64,000 nt of DNA from Candidatus Nitrospira allomarina (GTDB taxonomy: Bacteria; Nitrospirota; Nitrospiria; Nitrospirales; UBA8639), in assembly GCF_032050975.1 (NCBI RefSeq), contig NZ_CP116967.1, positions 186,001-250,000 of the forward strand. The letters are read 5' to 3'. Every line of letters begins with the position of its first letter. Within the stretch, counting starts at the first letter, position 1. This document shows positions 44,979 through 54,521 of this stretch, piece by piece. The notes below the pieces were generated by a model that saw nothing but the letters and a program-made list of their open reading frames with translations, made no database searches and was not told where the DNA came from. Made by a program: the position numbers and the translations under genes.

Positions 44979-45599
44979 ATGGCTGATTGTTGTAATGACA
45001 AAGCATGTGAGATCGAGGCCCTTCAAGATCGCCAAAGCTCCATACTCAAAATCGTGTTGGCGATCAATGCTGTAATGTTCCTGGTAGAACTCACCGCAGG
45101 GCTGCTCGCGGGTTCTGTTTCCTTAATAGCGGACTCCCTGGATATGCTGGGTGATGCGCTGGTGTATGGCTTCAGCATTTACGTCGTCGCGCGAGGCGCA
45201 AGAATGAAGGCCAAGGCCGCCTTCCTCAAGGGCGCAATCATGGCGGCCTTCGGATTATTCGTGTTTGGGCAGGCGGTTTTTAAGATGGTGTTTCCACAGG
45301 TCCCCGTATTCGAGGCTATTGGGGCCATTGGCCTACTGGCACTTGCGGCCAATAGCCTCTGCCTTCTATTGCTCTGGCGCCATCGGGCCGATGACATCAA
45401 TATGAGTTCGGTGTGGCTATGTTCCCGCAACGATATTATTGCGAATGTGTCGGTGCTGTGTGCCGCCGTGGGCGTATGGCTCACCAGTTCGGGCTGGCCG
45501 GATATTCTTGTTGGCCTGGCACTTTCAGCCCTTTTTTTGCGGTCAGCGTTATTCGTCTTGCGAGGAGCGAAGGAGGAGCTTCGAGTCATTCAGACCTGA
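44979..45599 (+). CDS. CDF-like cation efflux protein
   Basis: A 206-residue membrane protein with six hydrophobic segments and a short Cys-rich start (ADCCNDKACEIE). IADSLDMLGDALVYGFSIYVV has the DxxxD metal site of the second helix of cation diffusion facilitators, and SRNDIIANVSVLCAAVGVWL supplies the matching site in helix five. The C-terminal cytoplasmic domain is missing, as in short CDF-like proteins. It probably exports divalent metal ions by proton antiport. It is the first ordinary gene after the island. Confidence 0.85.
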   Translation: MADCCNDKACEIEALQDRQSSILKIVLAINAVMFLVELTAGLLAGSVSLIADSLDMLGDALVYGFSIYVVARGARMKAKAAFLKGAIMAAFGLFVFGQAVFKMVFPQVPVFEAIGAIGLLALAANSLCLLLLWRHRADDINMSSVWLCSRNDIIANVSVLCAAVGVWLTSSGWPDILVGLALSALFLRSALFVLRGAKEELRVIQT

Positions 45600-45785
45600 A
45601 TTGACGCTGAACTTCGGTCACCAAATCTCCTCGTGATCCCAAGAAATCACGGCTTCTCAATCTGAGCACCGATCTTTCGCCCTTGGATCAGGATAACGGT
45701 TTATTGACGGTTCGCTTGCTTCTCATGTTTCCCTACCGACTAAAGTGTTTCATGCCCATTGCAGCAGACGTTATATAATTGTTCC

Positions 45786-47042
45786 ATGCGCATTCTTATT
45801 TTGAACAGCGGAAGTTCCTCACTGAAATTCCGGCTGGTTGTTTACCCGACATCCTCGCCCACAGCCGACACCAATCCATTAACGTTAAGGCAGGGGATCG
45901 TGACGGGCATCGGGAAAGAGGCATCCCTGAAGATCAGTGCTCCCGAGCACGCCCCTTTTACCGCCACCCGGCAAGATGTTCTGAATCATGGGCAGGCTGT
46001 GGCGTGGGTATGGGAAAGCCTTCAAGACCTGAGCCGGGAGGACGGAGAAACCTTAAAAGGACCCGGGATCACCATTGATGCGGTCGGCGTTCGCGTGGTG
46101 CATGGCGGCCACCGGTTTACAAAATCCGTCCTGATCGATGAGACCGTCTTAGGCCAAATTGAAGAATTGAGCCCCTTGGCTCCGCTCCATAATCCCCCCT
46201 GCCTGGAAGGCATCTATCAGATTCGTGCTCTACTGGGTCCACAGATACCCATCGTGGCGGTATTTGATACCAGCTTTCATCGCACGCTTCCCGACCATGC
46301 CCGTACCTATGCGATTCCCCTGGAATGGACGGCACAGCATGGCATTGAGCGCTTTGGCTTTCATGGGATTGCCCATGCGTCTCTGGCCTACAGCTATGCC
46401 CGCTTTTCCGGTCGATCGTTGGAGGGAACCCGTCTTATTACGTTTCAATTGGGGCAAGGCTGCTCGGTTTCGGCCATTCAGAACGGGGCTGTGGTTGACA
46501 CGTCAATGGGATTCACCCCGTTGGAAGGGCTGGTGATGGGCACACGATGTGGAGATATGGATCCGGCCATTATTGGATACGTCGCCGAACATGGACAACT
46601 TTCGATAAAAGAGATCGACCATCTCTTGAATACGCAATCCGGGCTCCTCGGCTTGTCCGGCCAGACCTCCGATATGCGGCAACTTCTCCAAGCCGTCGAG
46701 CAACAGGACCCTCGGGCCACTCTGGCCATTGAGGTGTTCTGTCATCGCGCGCGAAAATATCTGGGAGCCTATCTGGCCATCCTGGGTGGAGCCGATGCGG
46801 TCATTTTTGGAGGCGGGATTGGTGAGCGGGCATCTGACATCCGCGCCCGAATTTGTCAGGGAATGGACTGGTGCGGTCTCTCACTGGATTACCCTCGAAA
46901 TCTCGAGGCCTCTGATGTGCAGGCAGGAGAGGCCATTTCCATTAACGGCAAGGAATCCGCTATTAAATTGCTGGTAATTGGAACCGACGAAGAATCGTGG
47001 GTTGCCCGTGAAACATTTCAAGGTCTGAGAAATGCCCGATGA
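45786..47042 (+). CDS. ackA: Acetate/propionate kinase
   Basis: A 418-residue ASKHA-fold kinase. RILILNSGSSSLKFRL is the N-terminal phosphate loop, VVHGGHRF carries the conserved Arg/His region, VFDTSFHRTLP is next, ERFGFHGIAHASLAY follows, then FQLGQGCSVSAI and FGGGIGERASDIR. It makes acetyl phosphate from acetate and ATP or the reverse. The second glycine-rich loop reads QLGQGCS instead of the more usual HLGNGAS, a real divergence. Start 45786 begins the family N-terminus. No pta gene adjoins. Confidence 0.9.
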   Translation: MRILILNSGSSSLKFRLVVYPTSSPTADTNPLTLRQGIVTGIGKEASLKISAPEHAPFTATRQDVLNHGQAVAWVWESLQDLSREDGETLKGPGITIDAVGVRVVHGGHRFTKSVLIDETVLGQIEELSPLAPLHNPPCLEGIYQIRALLGPQIPIVAVFDTSFHRTLPDHARTYAIPLEWTAQHGIERFGFHGIAHASLAYSYARFSGRSLEGTRLITFQLGQGCSVSAIQNGAVVDTSMGFTPLEGLVMGTRCGDMDPAIIGYVAEHGQLSIKEIDHLLNTQSGLLGLSGQTSDMRQLLQAVEQQDPRATLAIEVFCHRARKYLGAYLAILGGADAVIFGGGIGERASDIRARICQGMDWCGLSLDYPRNLEASDVQAGEAISINGKESAIKLLVIGTDEESWVARETFQGLRNAR

Positions 47043-47537
47043 ACACAAGCGAAAACGGATTGGCCAGACGAAAATGCCCTATAGGAGCCAATAAAATCAT
47101 TCTCATTTAGTTGATTATCAACAAGGCAAAAGCCATTCTGTGGATAAGGCATTTTTATAGGATCATAATGAGAGTTTAAGGACACTCCCGAGGATCAACT
47201 AAATCAAAAAAGTCAAGATAAAATCTGCCATCTACCTTTACGACTACGCCAAAAATTTATCACCCCTATATGTTGTACCCAAAAATAATTTTCATACAAT
47301 GCCCAAAATATGTGCATTCCGCTCATTTCTTTATCAATCCTTTAGAAAAAGGCCTGCCCTTGCCATTAACCACCAAGTTATCCACAAAATTTGTGGACGG
47401 CATTTTTCTCTCCTGGTCTGTAATTTGCCAATTAAAATAATGGGATATTTTTTTAATGTCTCAGATCAATATCGCGGCATGATATGGTCAATATAGCAAT
47501 GGCCGCTTCCTGATTTAAAAGGATTTTTCATCCACCT
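47043..47537. promoter_or_regulatory. AT-rich region with DnaA boxes and inverted repeats
   Basis: Two perfect DnaA boxes: TGTGGATAA at 47139-47147 (minus) and TTATCCACA at 47378-47386 (plus), the latter within the palindrome TCCACAAA-A-TTTGTGGA. A near match, TTATCAACA, lies at 47115-47123. TTTAGTTGAT (47107-47116) pairs with ATCAACTAAA (47194-47203), and AAAATGCC pairs with GGCATTTT around the first box. No gene is visible. It could be a DnaA titration or regulatory site, or less likely an origin. Confidence 0.45.
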
Positions 47538-48290
47538 ATGGCCCGGACACTTCAACAGGTTCCCCTACCGCCGACTTCCCTCGACATTCGGATTGTGACC
47601 TATAATATTCACCGGTGTTGCGGGATGGATCGTCGAATCATGCCCAGACGGATTGCGGAAGTTCTGTCGGACCTGCATCCGGATGTCATTGCTTTACAGG
47701 AAGTCCTGGGGCTTGGCCCCAAGGGCCGGGGGCAAGATGAACTGCTTGGTGCGTTGATGGGAATGGGATGGGTGATGGCATCTGCCAGGCTGCGTCACGG
47801 ATATCCTTTTGGAAACATGATTTTGAGCCGATTCCCGATTGTCAACGATGCGCAACATGACTTGACCTGGAGAACCCGGCGTGGCCGATGTTGCCAACGC
47901 GCCGATCTCCGGCTGGGAAATCAAACCTTACATGTCTACAACGTGCATATGGGGACCGGTTTGCGGGAACGCAAGTATCAAGCGGAGCGTTTGGCTATGA
48001 TATTGGATCAGCATCAAGGAGCCGGTCCAAAAATCATTCTCGGGGATTTCAACGAGTGGGGGCGTGGTGTGACCACTGATATCCTGACCCCACGATTTCA
48101 GAGCCTGGACATTCGCCCATTTGTCAAACGACGCCGAACCTATCCGGGATTTTTGCCCCTCTTGCATCTCGACCATATTTTTTACGAGGGCCGGATTGAC
48201 GTAAACCATGTGCATCTTCCGAAATCTCGTGCTGCACTCATCGCCTCAGATCACCTCCCGCTTGTCGCGGACCTTCGTATACGCTTTTAA
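47538..48290 (+). CDS. Endonuclease/exonuclease/phosphatase family protein
   Basis: A 250-residue EEP-fold enzyme. VTYNIHRCCGMDRR holds the Asn, IALQEVLG the metal-binding Glu, YNVHMGTG the Tyr/His, GDFNEWG the Asp/Asn pair and SDHLPLVADLRI the final Asp-His. Such enzymes act on DNA, inositol phosphates or other phosphodiesters; the precise substrate is not predictable. No signal peptide, so cytoplasmic. No strong ribosome binding site is seen before ATG. Confidence 0.92.
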   Translation: MARTLQQVPLPPTSLDIRIVTYNIHRCCGMDRRIMPRRIAEVLSDLHPDVIALQEVLGLGPKGRGQDELLGALMGMGWVMASARLRHGYPFGNMILSRFPIVNDAQHDLTWRTRRGRCCQRADLRLGNQTLHVYNVHMGTGLRERKYQAERLAMILDQHQGAGPKIILGDFNEWGRGVTTDILTPRFQSLDIRPFVKRRRTYPGFLPLLHLDHIFYEGRIDVNHVHLPKSRAALIASDHLPLVADLRIRF

Positions 48291-48704
48291 CGTTCAATCT
48301 TTCTAAGAGAACACCCCCTAACCCGTTTAGATTGTCGTTCGGATGTTTTCATTCCGAATTCTCTTGGACCTCGCCCCGCCTTCTTACCAGATAGACCCTT
48401 CACACAAACTTCCATCGCTTTCCATATCGGGAAACCCTTGCCTCTTTTCTTTTGGCAATCTTTAGGAAATTGGACACATACCTATCAATCTTGCTGAATC
48501 AACAGAGTCAATTTGAAGATAAGAAAATCTGTCGTGTGATGGATCAATTTGTCTGTTATTCCAAAATCAGGCTCTTCATTTGTTTGGAATAAAAGGAAGC
48601 AGGATATTTCTAGGACAAAAGAAGGTCCTGAGATTTCAGGGAAATTTCCATTTGAATTCATTCATCCTGTAGCATGACCCGCGAGTGCATACCGTCGGAT
48701 GTCA
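48291..48704. other. Intergenic region, no gene
   Basis: About 410 AT-rich bases without a believable ORF on either strand. They lie between the EEP gene and a sigma-54-type promoter and could hold upstream activator sites; no clear repeat was found. Confidence 0.4.
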
Positions 48705-48720
48705 TTGGCACGCCTTATGC
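48705..48720 (+). promoter_or_regulatory. Sigma-54-type (-24/-12) promoter
   Basis: TTGGCACGCCTTATGC fits the consensus TTGGCACG-N4-TTGC with one mismatch in the -12 element. The GG and GC pairs are ten bases apart as required. Transcription would start near 48731, just ahead of an AGGAGG and a small ORF. A sigma-54 activator gene lies at 60.7 kb in this window. Confidence 0.6.
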
Positions 48721-48790
48721 TTTTTATATCTCAATAATCGGAAATGGGAAGAGGAGGATTCTCCCCTAGAACGACCGGATTGATGTGAGA

Positions 48791-49042
48791 ATGACCATGA
48801 CCAAATCTATTCGCATACTTTCTATGCAACACGCAATTGACGCCGCTACAAAAATACTGAACGAATTCTCGAATTCGACTCAGTGTTTTCCGGAAAGCCA
48901 GGAGAACGATTCGTCCTGTCAAATGTCTCTCGTCGACTATGCCATTCAAGGCCCGAAGGCCTCTGCCGAGGCCAAACCCGAGGAGATTATTCACCCTCCT
49001 CCTCCCATATCAGTCACGCCCCCTGCCGATATTCACTCATAG
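48791..49042 (+). CDS. Small hypothetical protein behind sigma-54 promoter
   Basis: A predicted 83-residue protein, TMTKSIRILSMQHAIDAAT at the start, helical to about residue 35, with a Pro-rich end (HPPPPISVTPPADIHS). It matches no family known to me. The start is unclear: GTG 48785 or ATG 48791 or 48797 in frame, and the AGGAGG at about 48753 is too far away. It is called mainly because a good sigma-54 promoter points at it. Confidence 0.35.
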   Translation: MTMTKSIRILSMQHAIDAATKILNEFSNSTQCFPESQENDSSCQMSLVDYAIQGPKASAEAKPEEIIHPPPPISVTPPADIHS

Positions 49043-49396
49043 GGAAGGCCGGACGGGAAAACCTGGGAACTCTACCACCACTCGGCTCGGACCGCCTCAT
49101 ATTCATTTTTACTAAACACCCTCTACTGCTTGTCCGTTTATTTTCACCCCTCTTTCTTCCCCCAATCACTTGCCGGGCCTCATATGGTCAAAATTGAATG
49201 AGATGTCTCCGTTTTCAAGATTTTCCCTTTCATGACTTTCAGTATGAAATCCTGTTTGCTCCATCCGGATAATCTGGACCACACTGTAAAACCATCCCGA
49301 CTTTCATCATGATTCATATCCCCGCTTTAATGTTCAAATGGATGAAGTTTCAATACCTGACATGGTTTGGCTTTACCACTTTTCTTTATTTCCGAA
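49043..49396. other. Intergenic region, no gene
   Basis: About 350 bases between a small + strand ORF and the converging end of the paralogue pair. No coding frame, strong hairpin or T-run was recognised. Confidence 0.4.
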
Positions 49397-50959
49397 TTAC
49401 CACTGTAAGGCCATATCGGGATCGGGGCATTTCGGTAATGGCTTACAAATGAACGCCAATATATAAATGTTCTTGTCGGGAATATTGGGCGGGGGGGAGG
49501 CCGGTGTTGCAGTACGTGGCGCCGGCCTTCGCACCGGCGTGGTTGGCAACCTAGTATAGGCCGACGCCTTCAGGGTCACCATGGACCGGGAGTAAGCCGG
49601 GCGAGCAACCATAGGAGTCATGACCGCTGGTTGTAACAAGACATTCCCTCTGGTTGGCTGAGTTGGCACCCTGATGGCCGTGGACTTAAACGAGGCCATC
49701 GCCTGGGGCCGCATTTTCATGACTAAGGGCTGCACAGGTTGGGCTTTCATTTGTTGTGGTGGTATCGATGGCCTTTTCATCAATTGTGGTTGCACGGCTT
49801 GCAAGACAGCAGGGTTTATCCTTTTTATCGAATTTTGATCATTCACCGCATAGTTAAAACGCAGATCCACAGACATTTTCGGGTTGGAGGAAGTTGATTG
49901 GGTTGGTTTTGCCTCGACGACCACCTTCCGGGCAAAGACGATTGCCGTGACATAGGCCGGACAATCTCCGGAAGGCGGACTGCCGCCGTCAGAAAAAACC
50001 TTGGTCGAATCTGACAACCGCCAGAACCGTGACCGGAATATTTCAGAATCAAACCAGGACCGCTTGATGGCCGCAGAACTGAATTCCAAGGTCACAGATT
50101 TCATCGTGGACTCTTTTCCATCAGCCGAGAATCGCTCGCGAAGATCTGCCGGCGCTTCATTCACCAAGGTTTTGATTTCCGCCTCGCTCAGAGAGAAAGG
50201 ATTCCACGATCCTTCTTCCAACGCATTCGACGGGGTAAAGCTGCTTGGGAATACCGTGAAATTATCCTGCGCAGTGGTCTCACTATCAAGATCCTGATTG
50301 AAAGATCCCTTCCACTCATCCCAGGTTATTGTGGGAGATTTGGCTCCAAGATTCTGGTACTGACTTCGGGCGATATTGACTTCATTCTTGTAACCCTCCA
50401 GGATCCACTGATTATCCAGATCCTTCAGCTTTGCCCGAAACGCAGGCTCATCGACCTCCCGCCAGTGTTTTTTCTCGGATTCGTCCTCTGCGGCCTCACC
50501 CGTACTTCTCGCCTCCATGAATTCCTGCTCAGCCATAATATAGGCATCCTTATACTGGTTATAGACCCTGACCTTCGGGCTGTCCTGTAGAAGGCCTCCC
50601 TCACCCGGGACTTTCAGAACGGCCAACGCCTCCTGATAGGCCACTTCTTCTTCCGGTGTACGCGTCGAAGAAGCAAGCCTGCCTTCTCTCAGCACATATT
50701 CCAACTCATTCCATAAAAATCGGGCATCAGTGGGTAACCAGGCCTCGTCATGGGGAATTAAATTCACGAGCGTTGAAAACGCGGCCAGATTGGCCTTGCT
50801 CTTGAGAAGATCACTCCCGGTTTCCTGTGAAAAGAAATCCAGATCCTCTTTTGTATAGGCCAACGGTGTCACAGGAAAACTCAGAAATGTTCCTTCCTTT
50901 TCAAAAACCTTTTTGGCTTTGGACATCAAGGCCAATTGCACGATAGAGTCGATAGCCAT
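49397..50959 (-). CDS. Paralogue of upstream unknown protein (520 aa)
   Basis: A soluble protein without signal peptide or known family. Its core SAAIKRSWFDSEIFRSRFW, then KVFSDGGSPPSGDCPAYVTAIVFARKVVVE, aligns by eye with the protein encoded just upstream, and both end alike (AFICKPLPKCPDPDMALQW here). The N-terminal 280 residues are helical and acidic. Between the core and the end lies a 130-residue linker rich in Pro, Gln, Met and Arg (MKRPSIPPQQMKAQPVQ). GAGGT precedes the ATG. It is 95 bases downstream of its paralogue, so the two form an operon made by duplication. Confidence 0.75.
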   Translation of the reverse strand: MAIDSIVQLALMSKAKKVFEKEGTFLSFPVTPLAYTKEDLDFFSQETGSDLLKSKANLAAFSTLVNLIPHDEAWLPTDARFLWNELEYVLREGRLASSTRTPEEEVAYQEALAVLKVPGEGGLLQDSPKVRVYNQYKDAYIMAEQEFMEARSTGEAAEDESEKKHWREVDEPAFRAKLKDLDNQWILEGYKNEVNIARSQYQNLGAKSPTITWDEWKGSFNQDLDSETTAQDNFTVFPSSFTPSNALEEGSWNPFSLSEAEIKTLVNEAPADLRERFSADGKESTMKSVTLEFSSAAIKRSWFDSEIFRSRFWRLSDSTKVFSDGGSPPSGDCPAYVTAIVFARKVVVEAKPTQSTSSNPKMSVDLRFNYAVNDQNSIKRINPAVLQAVQPQLMKRPSIPPQQMKAQPVQPLVMKMRPQAMASFKSTAIRVPTQPTRGNVLLQPAVMTPMVARPAYSRSMVTLKASAYTRLPTTPVRRPAPRTATPASPPPNIPDKNIYILAFICKPLPKCPDPDMALQW

Positions 50960-51054
50960 GTATTACCTCATCAAGTAATTATGTTGGTCGAATTGCCCCA
51001 TTCCCCTGGTGGCCCCGCCTCAACATTGACCGTGAGGCAGGGCTACCTCGAAAG

Positions 51055-52632
51055 TTAAATCCAATCAGTGATTCCGCTCAATGGATCAGGACTCTTTGGG
51101 AACACATGGCATTTGAATCCAATAATTTGATGACCCGGCACTCTCATTTCTTGTTTTTCCGAATCGTAGTGGAATTTTGAGGAACGTTCTCCGCTGGCAG
51201 AACTACGGCCATGCGAGCCACCGAAATGGAATGGACCGAAATGCACGGCGCCACCACCACTCGCCGAGGATCGTTCCCAACTTTGTGCGGCCTCTGCAAA
51301 ACCACTGCTATTCCGAAAGCCAATCACGAGATCTTTAATGAAAATGATGGCCGTGGGATAGGCTGGGCAAAGTCCTGTTGCCGGTTTGCCGCCGTCACTG
51401 ACAATTTGCTTTGATGATTCGGGATTATTTTGGTCAAAGCGCCACAACTTACTATTGATAAAACTTGTTTTAAACCAAGGCCGAACAATTTGGCATTGGG
51501 TAATCGAAAAATTCATATAAAATTGGTTGCTGTCAAACGTGATTTTAGATTCCGACTGTCCACTGGCATTGCTGGCAGAACCGCCCCCGCCGAAAATGCC
51601 TAACCATCCCCCTCCGGCACTTGTCCTGGACCGTTTCATTTGGTAACTGGAATTGGAGGAATTATTATAATCCGAAGATTGAAAACTAAAGTTAGTCCAT
51701 CCTGCCGCCTGCATGGGGTTGCTGGGCACGAGCGAGGTATAGAAAAAATCGCTGCCGGATGACATCCCGGTGATTCTGGCTTTCTCCAAATCATCCTGAT
51801 ATTGGGCTTTCAGCAGTGCCATATCCCGTCTCATGACCTGGTCAATAAATGCGTTAATGCCTTCATAATCATTTTTGTACCCATTACTGACCCAATCTCC
51901 CATAGCCGCCTTGACCCTATTGCGCAGAATATTGGCGTTCATCCCCCAATAATGAACCGCTTTGACATTGTCGGCTGTCAGGGCATCGATACGGGCACTG
52001 TTGTAGGCCAATGCCGCCGCTTCATAGTCCGTCATCTTCTGGTTATACACATTCACTAACGCGCTAGGCTCTGAAACCTCGATCTCTTCATCAGTCAGAA
52101 GATCCTTTTTTACCCTTGTCGTGGAAAGCAGCCCTCTGAATTTTTCAATTTTTCCTTTGGTTTTTTCATCCAATTTGGTTTCCATGATTTGACTCATGCG
52201 TAAAATATACTCGAAGCGCTCTGAAAGCGATCCTTCATTGTTCATGATACTCATGGCCGCGAATTGATTATTCGTGGTTGCAGCCAGGTCGGGAACAAAA
52301 TCGACGAGCCGCGCAAAACTTTCTGCATTCATATACTGTTTGCTGGCATCTTGCGCACGCAATCCTTCTAATACTGCCGGTGTCAGTTCTGGTGGCTTCG
52401 ATTCCCCTCCCTCACCTTCAAGCACCATGTCCTTCAGGGCTTTCTTTTTCACCACACCCGTTAACCCTTGTGTTAAAAAATCAAAATCATCAGGTTCAAC
52501 AGCCAGGCCGGGTGTACACCAACTAAAAAAGTTGTCTTCCGATTTTGGGACGGTATCATCCCCATTGGTCAGCACATTGTAGATTTTCCCCATAATCGAA
52601 TTAAGCATAACGCTCGGTTCAACCTGTGGCAT
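51055..52632 (-). CDS. Unknown protein, first of a paralogous pair (525 aa)
   Basis: A soluble protein not assigned to a family. The N-terminal 300 residues are helical. Then follow ITQCQIVRPWFKTSFINSKL and SDGGKPATGLCPAYPTAIIFIKDLVIGF, shared with the next gene, and an ending GFKCHVFPKSPDPLSG. The linkers are Gly/Ser/His-rich (SASGGGAVHFGPFHFGG), unlike the Pro-rich linker of the paralogue. Segment ARITGMSSGSDFFYTSLVPSN aligns with FTVFPSSFTPSN there. A strong AAGGAGGAG lies six bases before ATG, suggesting high expression. The shared cores look like a beta-rich binding or assembly module, but that is inference. Confidence 0.75.
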   Translation of the reverse strand: MPQVEPSVMLNSIMGKIYNVLTNGDDTVPKSEDNFFSWCTPGLAVEPDDFDFLTQGLTGVVKKKALKDMVLEGEGGESKPPELTPAVLEGLRAQDASKQYMNAESFARLVDFVPDLAATTNNQFAAMSIMNNEGSLSERFEYILRMSQIMETKLDEKTKGKIEKFRGLLSTTRVKKDLLTDEEIEVSEPSALVNVYNQKMTDYEAAALAYNSARIDALTADNVKAVHYWGMNANILRNRVKAAMGDWVSNGYKNDYEGINAFIDQVMRRDMALLKAQYQDDLEKARITGMSSGSDFFYTSLVPSNPMQAAGWTNFSFQSSDYNNSSNSSYQMKRSRTSAGGGWLGIFGGGGSASNASGQSESKITFDSNQFYMNFSITQCQIVRPWFKTSFINSKLWRFDQNNPESSKQIVSDGGKPATGLCPAYPTAIIFIKDLVIGFRNSSGFAEAAQSWERSSASGGGAVHFGPFHFGGSHGRSSASGERSSKFHYDSEKQEMRVPGHQIIGFKCHVFPKSPDPLSGITDWI

Positions 52633-53305
52633 GACGACTCCTCCTTACAGTAAAACGAACCCTTTACAGGGTCCGTAGATATTAAATAGTTGGCCCCTTA
52701 ATTTATTGACATGAGCAAAACTTATTCCCGATTTGCATATGGTACGTTGACGAGTGTTGTGCAGACCGATCCCCTTTGTAATTCAACTCTTTTCAACCGT
52801 TTCTTCAGAGCTCATCTGACGCAGGCGTTCCTTTCATAACGTTCACGGTGTATCCGATTGTTAGAAATTTTTATCTGTTTAGATAACCGGATCCCCCTTC
52901 CTGGCTTGGTAAAAATTTGGATATGGAGGGAACTTCGAAGTTCAAGAGAATCTGAAACAGGTGGGACATTCTGGAAATGCACTTCCAAAACGGGATTCGT
53001 GGACAGCCCGGTGCGCCCTGTTACGCCCACTGATTGGGCTGTAAGGAAATGAGGAAATGACACCAGGAGAGAATGGAACATGCCAATCGGTGCAGGTGGG
53101 TGTCCGCGAAAAAAAGGCGCCAACAGTGGCGATTGGGCATTTCCATCCATTTCCGTTGTGGCTTCAAGAATAATGGGTGAGGGGAAGAACGAAAATTTTC
53201 CAAAAATTGGTTGACCTCATCATCCTATTTTGTTAAACAATCAATGTTTCATGCCGCTTTATTCTCCCGCTACACTTCCCCATTCATAGTTCGGAGGGTG
53301 TCACC
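52633..53305. other. Intergenic region between divergent genes
   Basis: About 670 bases. It must carry the promoters of the paralogue pair (left) and of the YcbK-like gene (right; GGAGGGTG before its ATG). A minus-strand frame at 52812-53150 has no start signal and is not called. No attachment site or clear hairpin was recognised. Confidence 0.4.
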
Positions 53306-53872
53306 ATGTCTCAGGAAACAGAAGAACTTTGGTCCAGGCGTTTCTTCCTGAAGTCCTCCCTTGCAGGCATGATGATTCTTGGTAGCCGATTGATGTTTCC
53401 GGAATCAGCATGGGCCCAGTCCCTGCCTGAGGGCCGGCTTCACCTCTACAATGCTCACACTGACGAACGACTCCAGGTGACCTATCGCAATCAATCCGGC
53501 CAATATGACCAGGAAGCCTTAAAAGACATTAATTATCTCCTGCGATGCCATCATTCCAAAAAAATATGCCAGATGGACATCCAGTTACTGGAATATATGA
53601 ATCAGGTAGAAAAGTTAGTTGGACAGGGGAAGGAAATTCACGTTTACTCTGCCTACCGTTCGCCCTCATACAACAAATTGTTGATTCGCCTTGGTCGAGG
53701 CGCCGCGCCAAATAGCCTCCATACGGTCGGACAAGCGATGGACTTCTCGATTCCCGGCGTTCGACTTTCAAAAATCCGACGCGCCGCTGTAAAGCTTCGA
53801 TTGGGTGGAGTCGGCTATTACGGCCGACGAGGATTCATTCATATCGATACCGGAGCGGTCCGGTACTGGTAA
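53306..53872 (+). CDS. DUF882/YcbK family protein, Tat-exported
   Basis: A 188-residue protein with a twin-arginine signal (SRRFFLKSSLAGMMIL ... AWAQ). The mature part is a peptidase-M15-like YcbK/DUF882 domain: RLHLYNAHTDERLQVTY, INYLLRCHHSKKICQMD, VYSAYRSPSYNKLL, SLHTVGQAMDFSIPG with the zinc ligands His and Asp, and GGVGYYGRRGFIHIDTGAVRYW with the last His. Relatives trim or remodel peptidoglycan. GGAGGG precedes the ATG. It stands alone. Confidence 0.92.
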   Translation: MSQETEELWSRRFFLKSSLAGMMILGSRLMFPESAWAQSLPEGRLHLYNAHTDERLQVTYRNQSGQYDQEALKDINYLLRCHHSKKICQMDIQLLEYMNQVEKLVGQGKEIHVYSAYRSPSYNKLLIRLGRGAAPNSLHTVGQAMDFSIPGVRLSKIRRAAVKLRLGGVGYYGRRGFIHIDTGAVRYW

Positions 53873-53922
53873 TTCTTCCTTTCATTATCACGTTCCAACA
53901 ACATCTTCCGGTTTTATAAGGG

Positions 53923-54108
53923 CTATGAGGAATAGTCCTTTAAAGGGTAATTTAAATCCTGCTTGCAGGATAGGCAGATTCCATGGGTAAATTCTGCATG
54001 GGACCGGTCCCGACTATACGTTTCAAGTGGCAGCCACTCCCCTGTTTCGTTACGAATCACTTTGCAATTGGCACAAATGGGAAGCAACCCATTCAGGATT
54101 TTCCTCTT
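53923..54108 (-). pseudogene. Remnant of a Cys-motif sensor tail
   Basis: The minus strand reads KILNGLLPICANCKVIRN, ETGEWLPLETYSRDRSHAE and FTHGICLSCKQD before TAG at 53923. This is the CxxC...CxxC tail of PAS or response-regulator proteins, as in the gene at 39852. An in-frame TGA at 54109 closes it on the left of the protein and no start codon exists; a few more codons in another frame (to about 54165) may be the lost upstream part. It is a decayed gene end. Confidence 0.6.
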
Positions 54109-54521
54109 TCACGGCATACTTCAATCGGTTTAACAGCAGGGCTTAAGGCTTCCAAAGATTTCATCTGATTTTGAGTTCCCGTGGCACTCGATCAGAGACG
54201 CACAGAGTCTCTCTCGCAGAGATCCCACCCTTTGACTCTGCACATATTCCTTCACATTGATGCTTCGACGATGTGAGTCATGCCTTTTAGAAGGACAAGT
54301 CTCGTCAAACTCAACCCCGTCAATGAAATCTTTTTGATATTGACTGTCCCTACTTCTGTGCTAGCCTTTTACGTGGGCATTTTTTTAATGGTCTTTTATC
54401 TGAATCCCGCCTTTTTCCGGCTCTCACCACGAACTATGCTATCTTTATGTGAACAGGATGGAGCATGCCCTCCTCAAATGAGTCAGACATCGTATTATCC
54501 GCTTTTCCAAAAGGAACCCTC

